Below are positions 25,001-35,600 of a stretch of DNA of 64,000 bases, piece after piece. The DNA comes from W-Chloroflexi-9 sp045863195 (GTDB taxonomy: Bacteria; Chloroflexota; Dehalococcoidia; UBA2979): NCBI GenBank assembly GCA_045863195.1, contig BTUI01000004.1, positions 1 through 64,000 on the forward strand, written 5' to 3'. Position numbers and translations under genes: made by a program. Under the pieces are notes generated by a model that saw nothing but the letters and a program-made list of their open reading frames with translations, ran no database searches and had not been told where the DNA came from. How positions within the stretch are numbered: the first letter of the stretch is position 1; each line of letters begins with the position of its first letter.

Positions 25001-27231
25001 TCAATCAGTCCTAGCAGGAGCTGCTCGTCCCGAGCCGAGAGTCGGTCCAAGTTCCGGTGCACCAATCGCAAGACGCTTGCCCACGCAGCCCCTTCAGGTA
25101 CGTTCAGAACGGAGCCGTGGCGCCGGGCATCAGCGAGCCAGGGCGGCGTTACAACGCAGGCCACCCGCAACAGGTGCACCACCCGTTTGAGTGGTTCGCA
25201 GTTGTTGGCGACGAGCTGAGACACGTGTCGATCGAGAAACGCCCCGGCTGTGGGTGCCTTCAACAGGGATACCAGCGTGTCATCTCGAAATTGAGCGCTC
25301 ACTCCGGCTGCGGAGAGGGAAGAGCGGAACAGCCGATCAGCTCCAGGCGGGTCACGGTCGACCAACTCCCCGATCCACGCTCGGAATGAGCGTCGAATCG
25401 CAGGATGCGGCCCGATTGCTTCGGAGAGGTCATCAAGTGAGCGCTGCCCCCGTGCGAATTGCTCGTCCATCCAATGGAGAATCGCCCAATCCTCCAGGAC
25501 GTCGTGTGCAGGGGCGACGAGGGCCGGATCAGCTTCCGGCGAGGTGATGAGAGAGTCGCGACGCAACGCGGACACAGCCTCGGAGTCAAGCTCTCTGGAC
25601 GTGACGAAGTCGCTGAGCGCCCTCGCTCGGCGCACCGCGATCGAATGGAAGGCCTCCTCGCGCCGCTGAGCTATACCGCCATCGAGACGATCGGCGCGAA
25701 CGATCTGCCGCCAGAACATTTCGCGGAACTCGCGCTCACTTTCTGGTGTTGAGCGGTCTGCAGGCCACTCGATCTGAAGTGCTCGATCGAGGAAGTATGG
25801 GTTGCGGAGGACTTCACGGAGTGCGGGCTTCGACAGTGGATACTCGAGACCCGGACTGGTGGCGGCAACCTGCTCAAGCTCCTTGTCCGTGAGCATCGGC
25901 ACCAAGATGCTCTTGTACGTCACACCTTCCGGTTGCAGGAAACTCGCGCATACGATCTCTAGCGAGTAACCGCGACAGGTCAGCACGACCCGGAATCGAT
26001 CGTCGTTCTCGATCATCCGGATGAGATCGCTAAACGCGTCACGGGTGGACTTCTCAAGCAGCCGCTCGACGCTTTCGATCAAGATGATGACGCGCTCTTG
26101 CCCGCCAAGAATCGCCGTGAGCTCAGCAGCTCTCACCCCGATCTGCGCAGCCTGAAGCGTCCGATCGATGTGCGCCTCAGCGAACTCCTCTGCGCGAAAT
26201 GCGAAGACGAAGTGGTCCTTGCCGAGATCCGCTATGAGGTCCTTGGCGATTGACGACTTTCCGGTTCCTGCCGGCCCGGCGACGATGGTCACCTGTGCTG
26301 TGTCGAGCACTTCGCGAGCCTTCTGAACCACGTCAGCGCGAGAAAGGTGAAGGGGGCCGATGGTGCCCTTGATCCTGTTGAGGACGGGGAACGAGTGATC
26401 GGTGAGAGCCTGCAGAACGATCTGCTCCCTGTTCCCGAGCAGGCCGTGGCGCTCCCGCACCTCCAGCGGCAGGTCTTCACGCCGGAAATGGCGCGCCTCC
26501 GGGATTGCAGTGGCCGCAAGGGCCAGTAGTGCATTCCATGAGGCGGCTGCCTCGCCAAGGCCCGCTCCGTCTAGGACCGTGTAAGCGAGGAGGCTCTTGA
26601 TGGCAGCCTCGGCCTGTCCTGTCGAGGAGTTCAGGTCCAGAGCCAGCACGTGTAGGGCACTGAGGAATGGCCACAACGAAGCTTTGGTGAACGAGTGCCC
26701 TTCGATGCTCTCGACTATCTCCTGCAGCACCCGGCAGTAGTCGTCGGCCTTGCTCGATACGAAACCCTTGGTCCCTAGCCGCTGCTCGAATTCGTCCCCG
26801 TTGGTCGCAGCGCGAGCAAGATCTAACAGTCCGCTGAAGTGCTGGAGAAGCGTATTAGTCCCGCGAAGCGTGACCAATACGAGTCGATCATCTTCTTGCG
26901 AAAACCTAGCTGAGTTGTTGAAGTCCCTCCAGAAGTCAGCGACAGTGCTCCGGCAGTCCTCGTCGTTAGTACTGACGGTGAAGGTGCGCTTCACCTGCCC
27001 AACAAGCTTTCGCAGACGCCCATCCGGATGAGTACAGGTGACGAGGAAGTCGTCGGTCTGCCAACCGAGATACTCGGTCTGAAACTGCACCTCGCGAACG
27101 GTGGTGTTTGTCAGGATCGGCGGGATTGCTCCCACAAGAAGCTGCGCAAGCCAGTAGGCGCCGACATGTTGCTCAAAGAACGGGCCGGCGCCACCTGTGG
27201 CAGCGGGACTCGATACTGGCTGGTCGACCAA
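22096..27231 (-). CDS. Giant nuclease-STAND-type ATPase, predicted antiphage protein
   Basis: About 1,711 residues. The N-terminal 150 carry a nuclease-like domain of Cap4/PD-(D/E)XK type: FFEQHVGAYWLAQLL, then TDD at about 59-61 and GQVK at about 78-81 as the D...QxK catalytic pair. A P-loop NTPase follows with Walker A GPAGTGKSS (about 319-327) and a divergent Walker B (IILIESVERL), then a long helical C-terminus of over 1,000 residues that may be a HEAT/TPR-like sensor. This resembles Avs-like nuclease-STAND defence proteins. A TTG at 27231 after GTGAGG is my start; a TTG at 27471 would add 80 poorly protein-like residues. It is fourth in the defence operon. Confidence 0.7.
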   Translation of the reverse strand: MVDQPVSSPAATGGAGPFFEQHVGAYWLAQLLVGAIPPILTNTTVREVQFQTEYLGWQTDDFLVTCTHPDGRLRKLVGQVKRTFTVSTNDEDCRSTVADFWRDFNNSARFSQEDDRLVLVTLRGTNTLLQHFSGLLDLARAATNGDEFEQRLGTKGFVSSKADDYCRVLQEIVESIEGHSFTKASLWPFLSALHVLALDLNSSTGQAEAAIKSLLAYTVLDGAGLGEAAASWNALLALAATAIPEARHFRREDLPLEVRERHGLLGNREQIVLQALTDHSFPVLNRIKGTIGPLHLSRADVVQKAREVLDTAQVTIVAGPAGTGKSSIAKDLIADLGKDHFVFAFRAEEFAEAHIDRTLQAAQIGVRAAELTAILGGQERVIILIESVERLLEKSTRDAFSDLIRMIENDDRFRVVLTCRGYSLEIVCASFLQPEGVTYKSILVPMLTDKELEQVAATSPGLEYPLSKPALREVLRNPYFLDRALQIEWPADRSTPESEREFREMFWRQIVRADRLDGGIAQRREEAFHSIAVRRARALSDFVTSRELDSEAVSALRRDSLITSPEADPALVAPAHDVLEDWAILHWMDEQFARGQRSLDDLSEAIGPHPAIRRSFRAWIGELVDRDPPGADRLFRSSLSAAGVSAQFRDDTLVSLLKAPTAGAFLDRHVSQLVANNCEPLKRVVHLLRVACVVTPPWLADARRHGSVLNVPEGAAWASVLRLVHRNLDRLSARDEQLLLGLIEDAVRGVSWWSPELDGAESVAAIAHTLLPENSYYGSDKWLTRVLSVLAKIPRADPARFEAILRGPSHEGSEQDTEGDQSPAPFLPRRHRRVRRLDRATEELRTLLFSGIEGAPTARDLPDVVVSVAEEYLFATEEDASDSDSWGGALDLGLWFGVRDEIDHDFFPASAFRGLWLPLLRYHPAKARDLLIAVFNRSGDWYAHPRVDERLEPAWEIEFTFADGTRQKQWANLRLWQLYRGTSVGPYVLQSLLMAFEKWLLEYAETHPDELDGILVDTLRRSESAMLTAVVAGVATAHPHLAGEALLVLLTSSDCIRLDQARLAAERGTFSVSDLFGVRAVNAVYDGERKQADQMPHRKAHLETALANLQLGPLADRVHAILDRHLADLEALPEQDRSTMAWRLALQRMDLRRYTFSPETDLEPDQPEGEPADERSSVRIRLEPDPLAPDLEQFVAEGEAERATIGSQLGILNWGLQAFRGEHDDGPPDGWREMLQRAQHVDREAEDPLGARNGPAYVAAVVIRDHWDEASPDERDWCVEVACREVERTSDDWADLARVQRFEMAGDRPSARSVSLLVRKRLAATQADRVRRAWAAVVTHPVDEVRWYGVWSIDAQFWSDDRELVLRCVNAIANDASIVDQGIAAEAARPWQERRHYSEIGSEAARAVRQHFWERNSTDYAYSTLPVLRGAGADALQKLLVIFGHAPADGASVDVLTRASTTLVGWWNSDQGRGQRAEVAEERDFGREIAFVDLLARFVLRMDPPSAQTVLAPLLGEVDSHPDKLADFVQHLTLAEDRRPNTSQYWYVWSLFAERIGQSSWHARLDRERPWGGEMLSAMFLTSGWKEDVRHWRSLEGHSNAVHALFESLPPTPIVLEDYLRFLHHIGEQSLPDAFVRVATALRTGDVRAMLAASNTVFLLEILLQRHVYGRPLELKREPELRNAVLELLDMLVEAGSSAAFRMRDDFVTPA

Positions 27232-27519
27232 CCTCTCAACCTCACGATCTCCGGCCGGCCGAAGAGCAGCCTCCCGGTATTCGGCCAGACGCCACAGGAC
27301 TCCAACCGGAGTATATGTGGGAGCGCGGGCCCTCTCGTCTCTGGAGCCCCTTGGGCTCACGGAGGAGGCTCGGGACGAAACAGGCTTCGGCCCCCAGCCC
27401 AGATCTCGAGCGCGTCCCGGCCCCCTGCTGAAGGTTGCTGATCGAGCGCCGCACCGCGTGACCGACCACAAATGGGGAACTGCGCTAGTTCCCCACCGTC
27501 TCGATCCCTGCGTTCAGCG

Positions 27520-30500
27520 CTACATGGGCAGACCGAAGACAGTCTGGTTAGTCACAACCTGCGGTTCAAACGGCGGCGGTCCAATGACAATGACCCGGAA
27601 TCCTCGGTTGGCGAGGGTTTCACGAGCGGCACGATCGTGGGCCTGGGACTTCGCGCTGTCGTGGGAAGGACCGTCCACGAATATGCAGGCTCGCGAGTCC
27701 ACGTAATAGAAGTCGGGCTGAACTGAAACGTCACTCGTCGGCCGCGCCTGACCCTGATCTGGGAGCCGATGTCCCTTCTCGTAGAGGAAGTTGAGGAACG
27801 CGCGTTCAAGCGAGGAGCGCGGATCAATCTCGCCTAAGAGACGACGGTAACGGTCGTCGCGGCCTTCGCCCCCCACGACGACGTCAGTCAGGGCCGAGGT
27901 CATGCCGAGCAGCAAAGCCCGGACCTCGTGTCGATCCAGCACGTGGTGGTGCGGCTGGTTCTCGTAAGCCAGAAGACAGTCGTAGCAGGCTGCGGAGCAA
28001 TCCTCTGGCCGAAGATCGTTTCCCGCTTCGTCGAAGTGGGCGATGACCATCGCGCGCTTCGCCACGGCAGCGAATGCCGTCGCATCTCGGAGGAGACGTT
28101 CGGCGACGCCAACGCCACCCTCCGCTGACTCGAAGAACAGCATATGTCGCCGGTCACCTTCACCAATGATCTCAGCAGAAAGCTCCCCAGGCTCCACGTC
28201 GAAGGCGTGCTCAATACCTTGCTTGAGGGAGTAAAGGAGCGAACGCAGGAATCGATCCTGGCCCTTCTCGTCACCGGGCATCTCTGCTGGGCGCACGAGG
28301 AGCAGATTCCGGCTCTCTCGGACGAAGGGCATCACGCCTGTGAGAGGACGGTCACCAGGTGCTTGAGGCTCAGCCTCTCCGGGGTCAGCGACCCGAGGAG
28401 GCATGATCTGGCCGTTGCTGGTATTTACCGTGAAGCCCGCTTGTTCGTTCCCACGCCGGTAGCCGCGATTGATGCGCCAGAGCTCCGCGGAGGGTCCGTA
28501 AGTCAGATGGAGCAGTGGCGTGCCGCCACTCAGTACGGCGGCTTCGCGGAATGAGGCCCGCGGTTCGAACCGATAGGCAGTGAAGACGTCGTAACCACTT
28601 CGGAGGCGCTCCTCCTCCTCGGCATTGATGCGACGCCTCGGGGTTGTGCGGACGGTCGGCTGCTGCAAGAGATGCGGGAGCAGCTTCCCCTCTGAGTCGA
28701 GGGTCGCGCCGCAGCGCTCACAAAGGTCGACATCGACGTGCTCGCCGTGATGCAGGTAGCCGCATACCAGGCAGGCTCGAGCGCGCTGAAGGTGCTCTTC
28801 GGCGCTTCCCGTTGGCAGCACGAAGCCCGTGACTTCGTGGCGCCGGCCCTCGTGGTAGATGACGTTGTGGGGACCGAATTCCTGAAGTGCAAGGAAGCGC
28901 GGGCGATCGATTGAGCGCGTCCGGTCATTGACCGTTACCAGGGCCCGGACGGGAAGCCTGGGGAAGTTGTAGCCCGGAAGGAAGCCCTCGGCCGCGAGGT
29001 AGCGGTACGGGTAGAAGTCCGAGTCCTCGTATGTCGTCTCGTTCCGGAGAAGTGCCAACTCGCGTTCGGCCTCCCGCTGCCGTCGTTGAGCGGCCTCTCG
29101 CTCGTCCTTCGATGCACTCGGGCGACCAGCGGCCCGGAACGCTTCCTCCCGCATCCGCTCGCCGGCGTCATACATCTCACGCCAGCGATTGAATGCGTCG
29201 TTGAACCGACTTGGAGCGTGACGAATTCGCTCCTCCGCCCAGTCTGGTCGATACCACCATGCGCTCGCGACCTCAGGCACCCGCGTCAGGACACGCTCTG
29301 CGGCGGCGATGGTCTTCGCTTGATGCTCGTCCCGCCGTGGACCGAACAGCTGATCCTGAATCTCCGGGGCAAGCGGCCGGCCCTCCTGATCCATGTCGAG
29401 GACGTGCACGATCGACTTCTCGAGATGCACACCGGTGATGGACAACCACAGAGCGTGGAGGTGAGCCTCGACAAGGGCTTCGTTCTGGAGGTCGAGGCGG
29501 GCAGGCTCGACGGCGCCCGCGATCATTTCCTCGCGCCGCCGGAAGAAGTACTGGTCGTGTGCGTTGCCCTGAGCGGCGAACGTGGCGATCAGCGCAGGGC
29601 GCCCACCGCGTCCGGCGCGACCCGCACGCTGGGCGTAGTTCGCCGGCGTGGGCGGCACGTTCCGGAGGTGAACAGCGCTGAGGTCACGGATGTCGACGCC
29701 CAATTCCATCGTGGGAGAACAGAAGAGCGCCGGTAGCTTTCCGTCACGGAAGAGGCTCTCACGCTCCTCGCGATCGTTGGCGTCCACCTGACCGGTGTGT
29801 TCTCGGGCGAGCATGCCGCGCAGCAGCCGGGCGCCGTGCCGGTAGAGCTCCGTGAAGTATCGATTGCCCTCGCGATCGCCGATGCGGCGACGGAGGTGCA
29901 GCGACCGCGCGCGGATCGGATCGGGAGCGGCAGGTGCACCATCGCCACGCACCCATCGAAGTGTGTCGGCGATGACGCGAATCCCCCGGTCGGCGCTGCC
30001 TTGCCGTTCAACGTGAAGTAGGTTTCCGCGGAGGATGCGCACCATGCCGTTGATGAGCGTCTCGGTGTCGTCCTGCGAGAGACGATTACCGTCGCTCGGA
30101 TCGGCAGCGGGATCCCAGGTGCGGGGGTTGCGTAGGTAAAGCCCTACTGCGGACCGAGCCGATAGCCGCATGAAGCGGCCTCGGTGCTCCTGTCGTGTTG
30201 GTTCGACTCCGGGGAGGAGCGCAAGGGTTCGCCCTTGCAGCTCACCCTCTTCGGGCGACCAGGGATCGCGGAGTCGCTGTCCGGCACGCTGCGAGATGCT
30301 GCGCGTCTCTTCGTAGGTGAGCTCCTTCGCCTCGATCGCCAGCGACATCCGCAGGTGATCCAGGAACGCACGGAGCACCGCTTCACGACGTGTCGGGGTG
30401 GCATCCGCGATGAGAGGCAGGCCGCGCCAGCGCTCGCTGTCTGCGGCCAACTCGCTCAGACCGAGGTACTCGATGCGCAAAAGGCCGGCCTGCTCCAGGT

Positions 30501-32655
30501 TGGGCTGCGCCACGCGCCACCCACGAGACAGATCCTCGAGAGCGAGATAGTCGAGGAGGGCGGACATCGCCGTTCGTCCCTGCTCGTAGCCAGGGTCGCC
30601 TGGCGCCACGGGCTCCTTGAGGAAGTCCTCAGGCTGCAACTCAAGTGCTTCGAAGAGCAGTCGTCCGAGCTTCCCGTACTCAAGGGTTCCGTGAAGCTCC
30701 ATCGCCCGCACGATGGCGGCGCGGACCTGAGCCATCTGGACGAAGTCGTTGAGGTGCCCGGCCTGAAGTGCTGCGTCCTGGCGATTGTCTGTGAAGGAGA
30801 GCGCCTTGGCGTCGCTACGCCCGACACCCTGCTCCGTCAGCCCGGCGACGAGGCTGTCGACGGTGATGGTCGCCGCGGTCGAGCGGCCAGTCTGGCTGAG
30901 GGATGCGAGCTTTCGGAACTCGGAGTCGCGCCGGCTCCACGCGGAGCGGCAGCGGAGGCAGAGCTGGAGCGGTCTCGGCTGGAGCCAGCCTCGCACCGCC
31001 GTTCCCCGTGGCGCGTCGCCGGGCAATGCGTCGTGCACTGAACCGTCGGCCTCGACGTCAACGCAGCGAGGAACATCGCCGGCGTAGTCCTTCTTCACCC
31101 GCGGACCCGACTTCCGGTACTCGATCCAGTGGTCTGGCATCTCGTCGGTCTCGCCGGACCACAGTTCGACGCCATCAGCCGGGGTGTCGAGTACGAAGTA
31201 GACCGCGTCGCCGCGGATCTCCTCATCAGGTGCACCGACCATCGGTGGGCGCGGAACGAGACGCTCCGTCGCTCCTTCACGTTCCAGGCCGCCGAGGTAG
31301 AAGTCCTGGCCACACTCACGGCAGAAGGCCAGCGGGTAGAGGAGCCTCCCCTCGCTGATCTCGTACTTGCCCTCGAAGGAGAACTCGCGGTCTTCCGGTG
31401 GCTGGAGGGTGGAGAAGACGCTGGAGCCGGAGGACAGCCACTGGTGGATTCGGAACGCGAAGAGCGGGTCGCCTGTCTCGGTCTCGACTTCGTTGCCGGC
31501 CTCGAGGACTTGCTTCAGGCGTTGCTCGCAGAGTTCACGCGGCGCGCCGCTCTCGTGGACGAGCCGAGCGAGGGCGTCTGGGAACGTCGTCGGGTCCTGG
31601 CGGGCGAGTCGCTGCTCATCCTCGTCCCACTTGATTCCGAAGGCGGTCTCGACCCACGCCGCGAGGGGGTGGCTGGCGACGGCGTCGAGGTCCGCCGCGG
31701 GCGGCTCCTGCTCGACCGCGGCGCGCAGGGCGGGACCCGGCGCGGGCGCATCCACTCGCGTGACGCGCCGCAAGGTCTCGTCGATGACGTTCGCGGCAGC
31801 CACTTCGGTACCGAAGAGGCGCGAGGCTACGCCGGCAATCTCGGCTCGGCGCTCGTCGCGGCTCCCGCCCGTAGCGAGCGTCGCACTGGTGCCGATGACC
31901 TGGAGGCTGCGGCCCGCGCGCTCCTGAACCCTTCGTAGGAGCATGGCGACGTCGGCGCCCTGCCGGCCGCGGTACACGTGCAGTTCATCGAGGACGAGGA
32001 AGCGGAGATCCTTGGTGGCAGTCTCGAGCAAGGTCCGCTCGAACTGTCGCGTGAGGATGTACTCCAGCATCACGTAGTTCGTCAGGATGATGTGCGGGCG
32101 CTCGCGGATGATCCGCTCGCGATCCTCATTCTTTGTCTGGCCGGTGTACTGGGCAAAGGTGACTGGTACGTCACCCGCCTGCTTCGCGTACTCCTCCAGC
32201 GCCTTCATCTGCGAGTTGATGAGGGCGTTCATGGGGTAGACGAGGATCGCTCGCACGCCTCCGCGCTGCGGCTCATCCTTCAGGATCTCATCGACGATCG
32301 GCAGGAGGTACGTGAGGCTCTTCCCGGAGCCGGTGCCGGTGGAGACCACATAGGAATGGCCCGCGTGCGCGGCGTCGAGGGCTTCACCCTGGTGGCGGTG
32401 CGGGCGGATCTGGGCGCCGAAGAAGCGCGCGGTGTCCTTGTGGATCACCCCCTGCGAGGCGAGGTCACCGAGGCTGCCGCGAGTGTCGCGCTCGAAGGCT
32501 GGGTTGAGCTGCAGTACCTCGTCTGGCCACAACTCGCCTTTCGCGAGCTCTTCGTCGACGTGCCGTTCGAGGCGCTCGTCCAGGATGTTGATGAACGAGG
32601 TGAGGTAGCTCTCGTATTCGTCGACGACGTACTTGCGCAGCCGGAAGACATCCAT
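27520..32655 (-). CDS. DEAD/DEAH helicase with DUF1998 and C-terminal nuclease-like domain
   Basis: 1,711 residues. Helicase motifs: Walker A STGTGSGKS (105-113), DELH (223-226), GTSATLA, then TMELGVDIRDL and QRAGRAGRGG. Several zinc knuckles follow (CRECG, CLRC, CLVCG paired with CERCG), then DUF1998 with ESAEGGVGVAERLL and CSAACYDCLLAYEN. The last 90 residues read like a Vsr/DUF559 fold (SSLERAFLNFLYEKG, VQPDFYYVDSRACIFVDG). It combines in one chain what DISARM splits between DrmA (helicase) and DrmB (DUF1998), and also recalls DruE of Druantia. It starts 4 nt after the methylase stop. Confidence 0.85.
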   Translation of the reverse strand: MDVFRLRKYVVDEYESYLTSFINILDERLERHVDEELAKGELWPDEVLQLNPAFERDTRGSLGDLASQGVIHKDTARFFGAQIRPHRHQGEALDAAHAGHSYVVSTGTGSGKSLTYLLPIVDEILKDEPQRGGVRAILVYPMNALINSQMKALEEYAKQAGDVPVTFAQYTGQTKNEDRERIIRERPHIILTNYVMLEYILTRQFERTLLETATKDLRFLVLDELHVYRGRQGADVAMLLRRVQERAGRSLQVIGTSATLATGGSRDERRAEIAGVASRLFGTEVAAANVIDETLRRVTRVDAPAPGPALRAAVEQEPPAADLDAVASHPLAAWVETAFGIKWDEDEQRLARQDPTTFPDALARLVHESGAPRELCEQRLKQVLEAGNEVETETGDPLFAFRIHQWLSSGSSVFSTLQPPEDREFSFEGKYEISEGRLLYPLAFCRECGQDFYLGGLEREGATERLVPRPPMVGAPDEEIRGDAVYFVLDTPADGVELWSGETDEMPDHWIEYRKSGPRVKKDYAGDVPRCVDVEADGSVHDALPGDAPRGTAVRGWLQPRPLQLCLRCRSAWSRRDSEFRKLASLSQTGRSTAATITVDSLVAGLTEQGVGRSDAKALSFTDNRQDAALQAGHLNDFVQMAQVRAAIVRAMELHGTLEYGKLGRLLFEALELQPEDFLKEPVAPGDPGYEQGRTAMSALLDYLALEDLSRGWRVAQPNLEQAGLLRIEYLGLSELAADSERWRGLPLIADATPTRREAVLRAFLDHLRMSLAIEAKELTYEETRSISQRAGQRLRDPWSPEEGELQGRTLALLPGVEPTRQEHRGRFMRLSARSAVGLYLRNPRTWDPAADPSDGNRLSQDDTETLINGMVRILRGNLLHVERQGSADRGIRVIADTLRWVRGDGAPAAPDPIRARSLHLRRRIGDREGNRYFTELYRHGARLLRGMLAREHTGQVDANDREERESLFRDGKLPALFCSPTMELGVDIRDLSAVHLRNVPPTPANYAQRAGRAGRGGRPALIATFAAQGNAHDQYFFRRREEMIAGAVEPARLDLQNEALVEAHLHALWLSITGVHLEKSIVHVLDMDQEGRPLAPEIQDQLFGPRRDEHQAKTIAAAERVLTRVPEVASAWWYRPDWAEERIRHAPSRFNDAFNRWREMYDAGERMREEAFRAAGRPSASKDEREAAQRRQREAERELALLRNETTYEDSDFYPYRYLAAEGFLPGYNFPRLPVRALVTVNDRTRSIDRPRFLALQEFGPHNVIYHEGRRHEVTGFVLPTGSAEEHLQRARACLVCGYLHHGEHVDVDLCERCGATLDSEGKLLPHLLQQPTVRTTPRRRINAEEEERLRSGYDVFTAYRFEPRASFREAAVLSGGTPLLHLTYGPSAELWRINRGYRRGNEQAGFTVNTSNGQIMPPRVADPGEAEPQAPGDRPLTGVMPFVRESRNLLLVRPAEMPGDEKGQDRFLRSLLYSLKQGIEHAFDVEPGELSAEIIGEGDRRHMLFFESAEGGVGVAERLLRDATAFAAVAKRAMVIAHFDEAGNDLRPEDCSAACYDCLLAYENQPHHHVLDRHEVRALLLGMTSALTDVVVGGEGRDDRYRRLLGEIDPRSSLERAFLNFLYEKGHRLPDQGQARPTSDVSVQPDFYYVDSRACIFVDGPSHDSAKSQAHDRAARETLANRGFRVIVIGPPPFEPQVVTNQTVFGLPM

Positions 32656-32659
32656 CGAC

Positions 32660-35600
32660 TCAGTCCTTCCGCGCCCACTCGGGCCGGGTATCTGCGGAGT
32701 GTGCCACGGATGGATCCGCCGGTGGCGGGTCGAGGAGCGTCTGGTAGGCCTCGCCGGTCTGCATCCCGCGCGCTATCCGGTCGTATACCTCAAGGATCAC
32801 GCGCTTAGTGCGGTACTCGCCGTGCTCCCTCTCGTCGTTCCGTCGGACGATCGGGAACGTGTCCATGATGTAATCCACGTCGTCGCGCCCAATGGCGTAG
32901 AGGTGGAAGAAAGCGGCGTCGATTTCGCACCGGAGGAGAGAGCGTCGCTCGGCATCCCATTGAAACGGAGGGCCACCGTACCCGCAGTCGTGGGCAAAAT
33001 CCTGCAGATCCCAAGCTGTGTATGTGAGTTCCTGCACCCGTTGTGTGAGCCAAGTTCCGGTGGTTAGTTCTCGATCCCATGGACACTTCGCTTGGTAGAC
33101 CTCAGGGGCCAACACGGCGAACTGCCGAAGATACCCATAGGTCAAGTGTGTACCACCGACCTTCTGGCGAGCGACGAAGTCTAGGACGAACGCAGCTAAG
33201 TTTCCTACCAAAGACCCCGCATGCGGCGCGCTCTCCGGGGAAAGGAGCAAGAGCGGCATCGTGTGCCCAGCGCCGCTTCGCGGTGCGACCGTTGACACGA
33301 CAGTCCGCTCGTTCGTCGCGAGTGAGATGTCGCGCCACACGATGAACCACCCGCGGCCCCAGCGTCCTTCCAGTCGTAACGCGACATCGTTCTCGGGTAT
33401 CCAGTACCGGGGTTCTGGGAGTACGACCGGGTTGGCGTGGTCGGTGTCCGTAAACTGCGGGAGGAATCCCTTGTTTGCCTGTGCCTGAGTCTGCCCGTCA
33501 TAAGTCCCAAAGCGGTGGTCGAACTGCCAGATCATCTTGCCCTCGTAGAGCGGGACAGCGACCTCATCCCCACTGCGGAACGCCATTCCCTCTAGCCACC
33601 TCCCGGAGGCCCGCAGCTCCTCCCGTGTGAGGAACAGATTCGAGTCGCCGGACATATGGAACATAGCCATGAAATGGACGCCCCAAGGGTTGCCCACCTC
33701 ATCCTTCGACTCGTCAACCAGGACGGGGATGCGTCTGTATATGGCCTTCGTGATTGCGGCTTCGCGGCCACTGCGGAAAATCGGGCAGGTTCGGGTATTC
33801 GGATTGAGGAGGGTGAAGTCCTCAGCTGTAAGGGTGAAGTGGCGAGCTGGCTCACGTAGATCCGAAACATGCCGCGCGAAGAAGACGAAGTCTGGCTCGA
33901 TCCACCCAGTTTCCAAGCCTCCAATGGTTAACAGGCAGAACTTGGTCTCGTTATGGACGGCAGGGAAGATCTTCGCCTCGTTCTCGAAGCTATGTAGGCT
34001 GATAAGCGCCCGTCGTTCGATTAGGTCGCCAAAGAGGTATTTGGTGGTGTCATCCGTGGCGATCCCACTGGGGATGATCATCCCCGCCCGGCCGGCCGAG
34101 TGAAGCAGCATGCGGTTCGTCTCGCAGAACACCGTGTAGGTATTCACATCGCCGCGGCCGGCGAGCGGAAATCGCTCTGACCCTCGCACAAAGAGACTCG
34201 CACCCTCGGCGTCGCGCTTGGTCTGCTCGAAGTCCCGGTGCAATTCCGGCTTCCGGGCGGGGAGAGTCTTAAGCAAGCGCTCACGGGCGGCCTTGTTGGC
34301 GGCTGTGGCGATTTCGCGGTCGCGAGAGCCGAAGAACTCTTGCTCCTGCAGCTTCATGCGCTCCCACGGCGGATTACCAAGTACCACATCGAACCCGCCG
34401 TGTCGGATCAGTACGTCCGGAAACTCAAGTGGCCAATGAAAGAAGCGGAGCCGGGTGGACTCTCCCGAAGCCGCTCCGACCATCCGACCGTCCAGAGCTT
34501 TCGGCTCCCTCAGGGCGTGACGGACGATCCGCGTCGTCGGCACCTGCCCTGACTCACCCTTCCGGAGTGGCGCAAAGAACGCCGCCGTCCAGAGATCACA
34601 GGCAGTCTTGTACGTCCACCACTGCTCGCCACTACGGAGTGACTGATACAAGCGTTCCTTCTCGTGCACCTCGTCGGGAGTCCGCTCGTCGAGGCCCCCC
34701 AGCGCCTCAAACCTCTCGGCGAGTGACTCGGGCAGAGCCATGTCTGAACGTTCGCCGAGACCGAGCTGGAAGCCCTCGGATGCCTGCTGGCGCTCTTCAC
34801 GGTTGCGCTTCCGGTAGGCCGTCGCGGCGGACTTGTCGTCACCCGTGCTCGCCGTGTAGGCGGCGTCGGGGATGCCGTCCTCTAGCACCTTCAGGTCGAA
34901 GACGCCGACGAGGCTGTCGCCGCACTTCACATGATGGTCCAGGAACGAGAGCGGCAACCCAGGCGCGTGGCCCTCGATCCAGAGGGCCACCTTGCACAGG
35001 TCGACCGCCAATGGGTTCTTGTCCACCGCATAGATGCAGTGCCGGATTACGTCGCGCATCGCCTCGCGGAACGCCTGCGGCGACGGCTCATCCTCGCCGG
35101 CCCGCACGCGCACCAGTTCGGTCGCAATGCGGCGAGCGGCGGCGAGCATGAAGTGCCCGGAGCCCGAGGCAGGATCGATCACGCGGAGGTCGAGCAATGC
35201 CTGCTCTTTGGCCTCGCGCGTGCGGGCGGCCTCGACGCGCTCGGTCATGACCGGGACCAGTGCGGAGTTGATGAGCTCCTGCACCAATTCTGGAGGGGTG
35301 TAGTAGGAGCCGGTCTGCTTCCGCTCGGTGCCTCCGAGCAGGTCGAAGCGCGGGTCGGGTGCGAGGGCCACGTCCGGCTGGAAGTCGAGCAGCGATTCGT
35401 AGATCGACCCGAACTCCTCGACGTTGATGGCGGCGTAGTTCACGCGCCGCAGCGCCTTCGACTCGTCGCGGAACAGGGACAGCCCCCACAGCGCCCTCAG
35501 GAGCGCCTCGTTCGAGCAATGAGCACCCTCGAGGTGCCGGCACGCCAGCGGGCCGAACAACTCGCCATCCAGCGCGGAGAGCGAGAGCCGGCTTGCCGTC

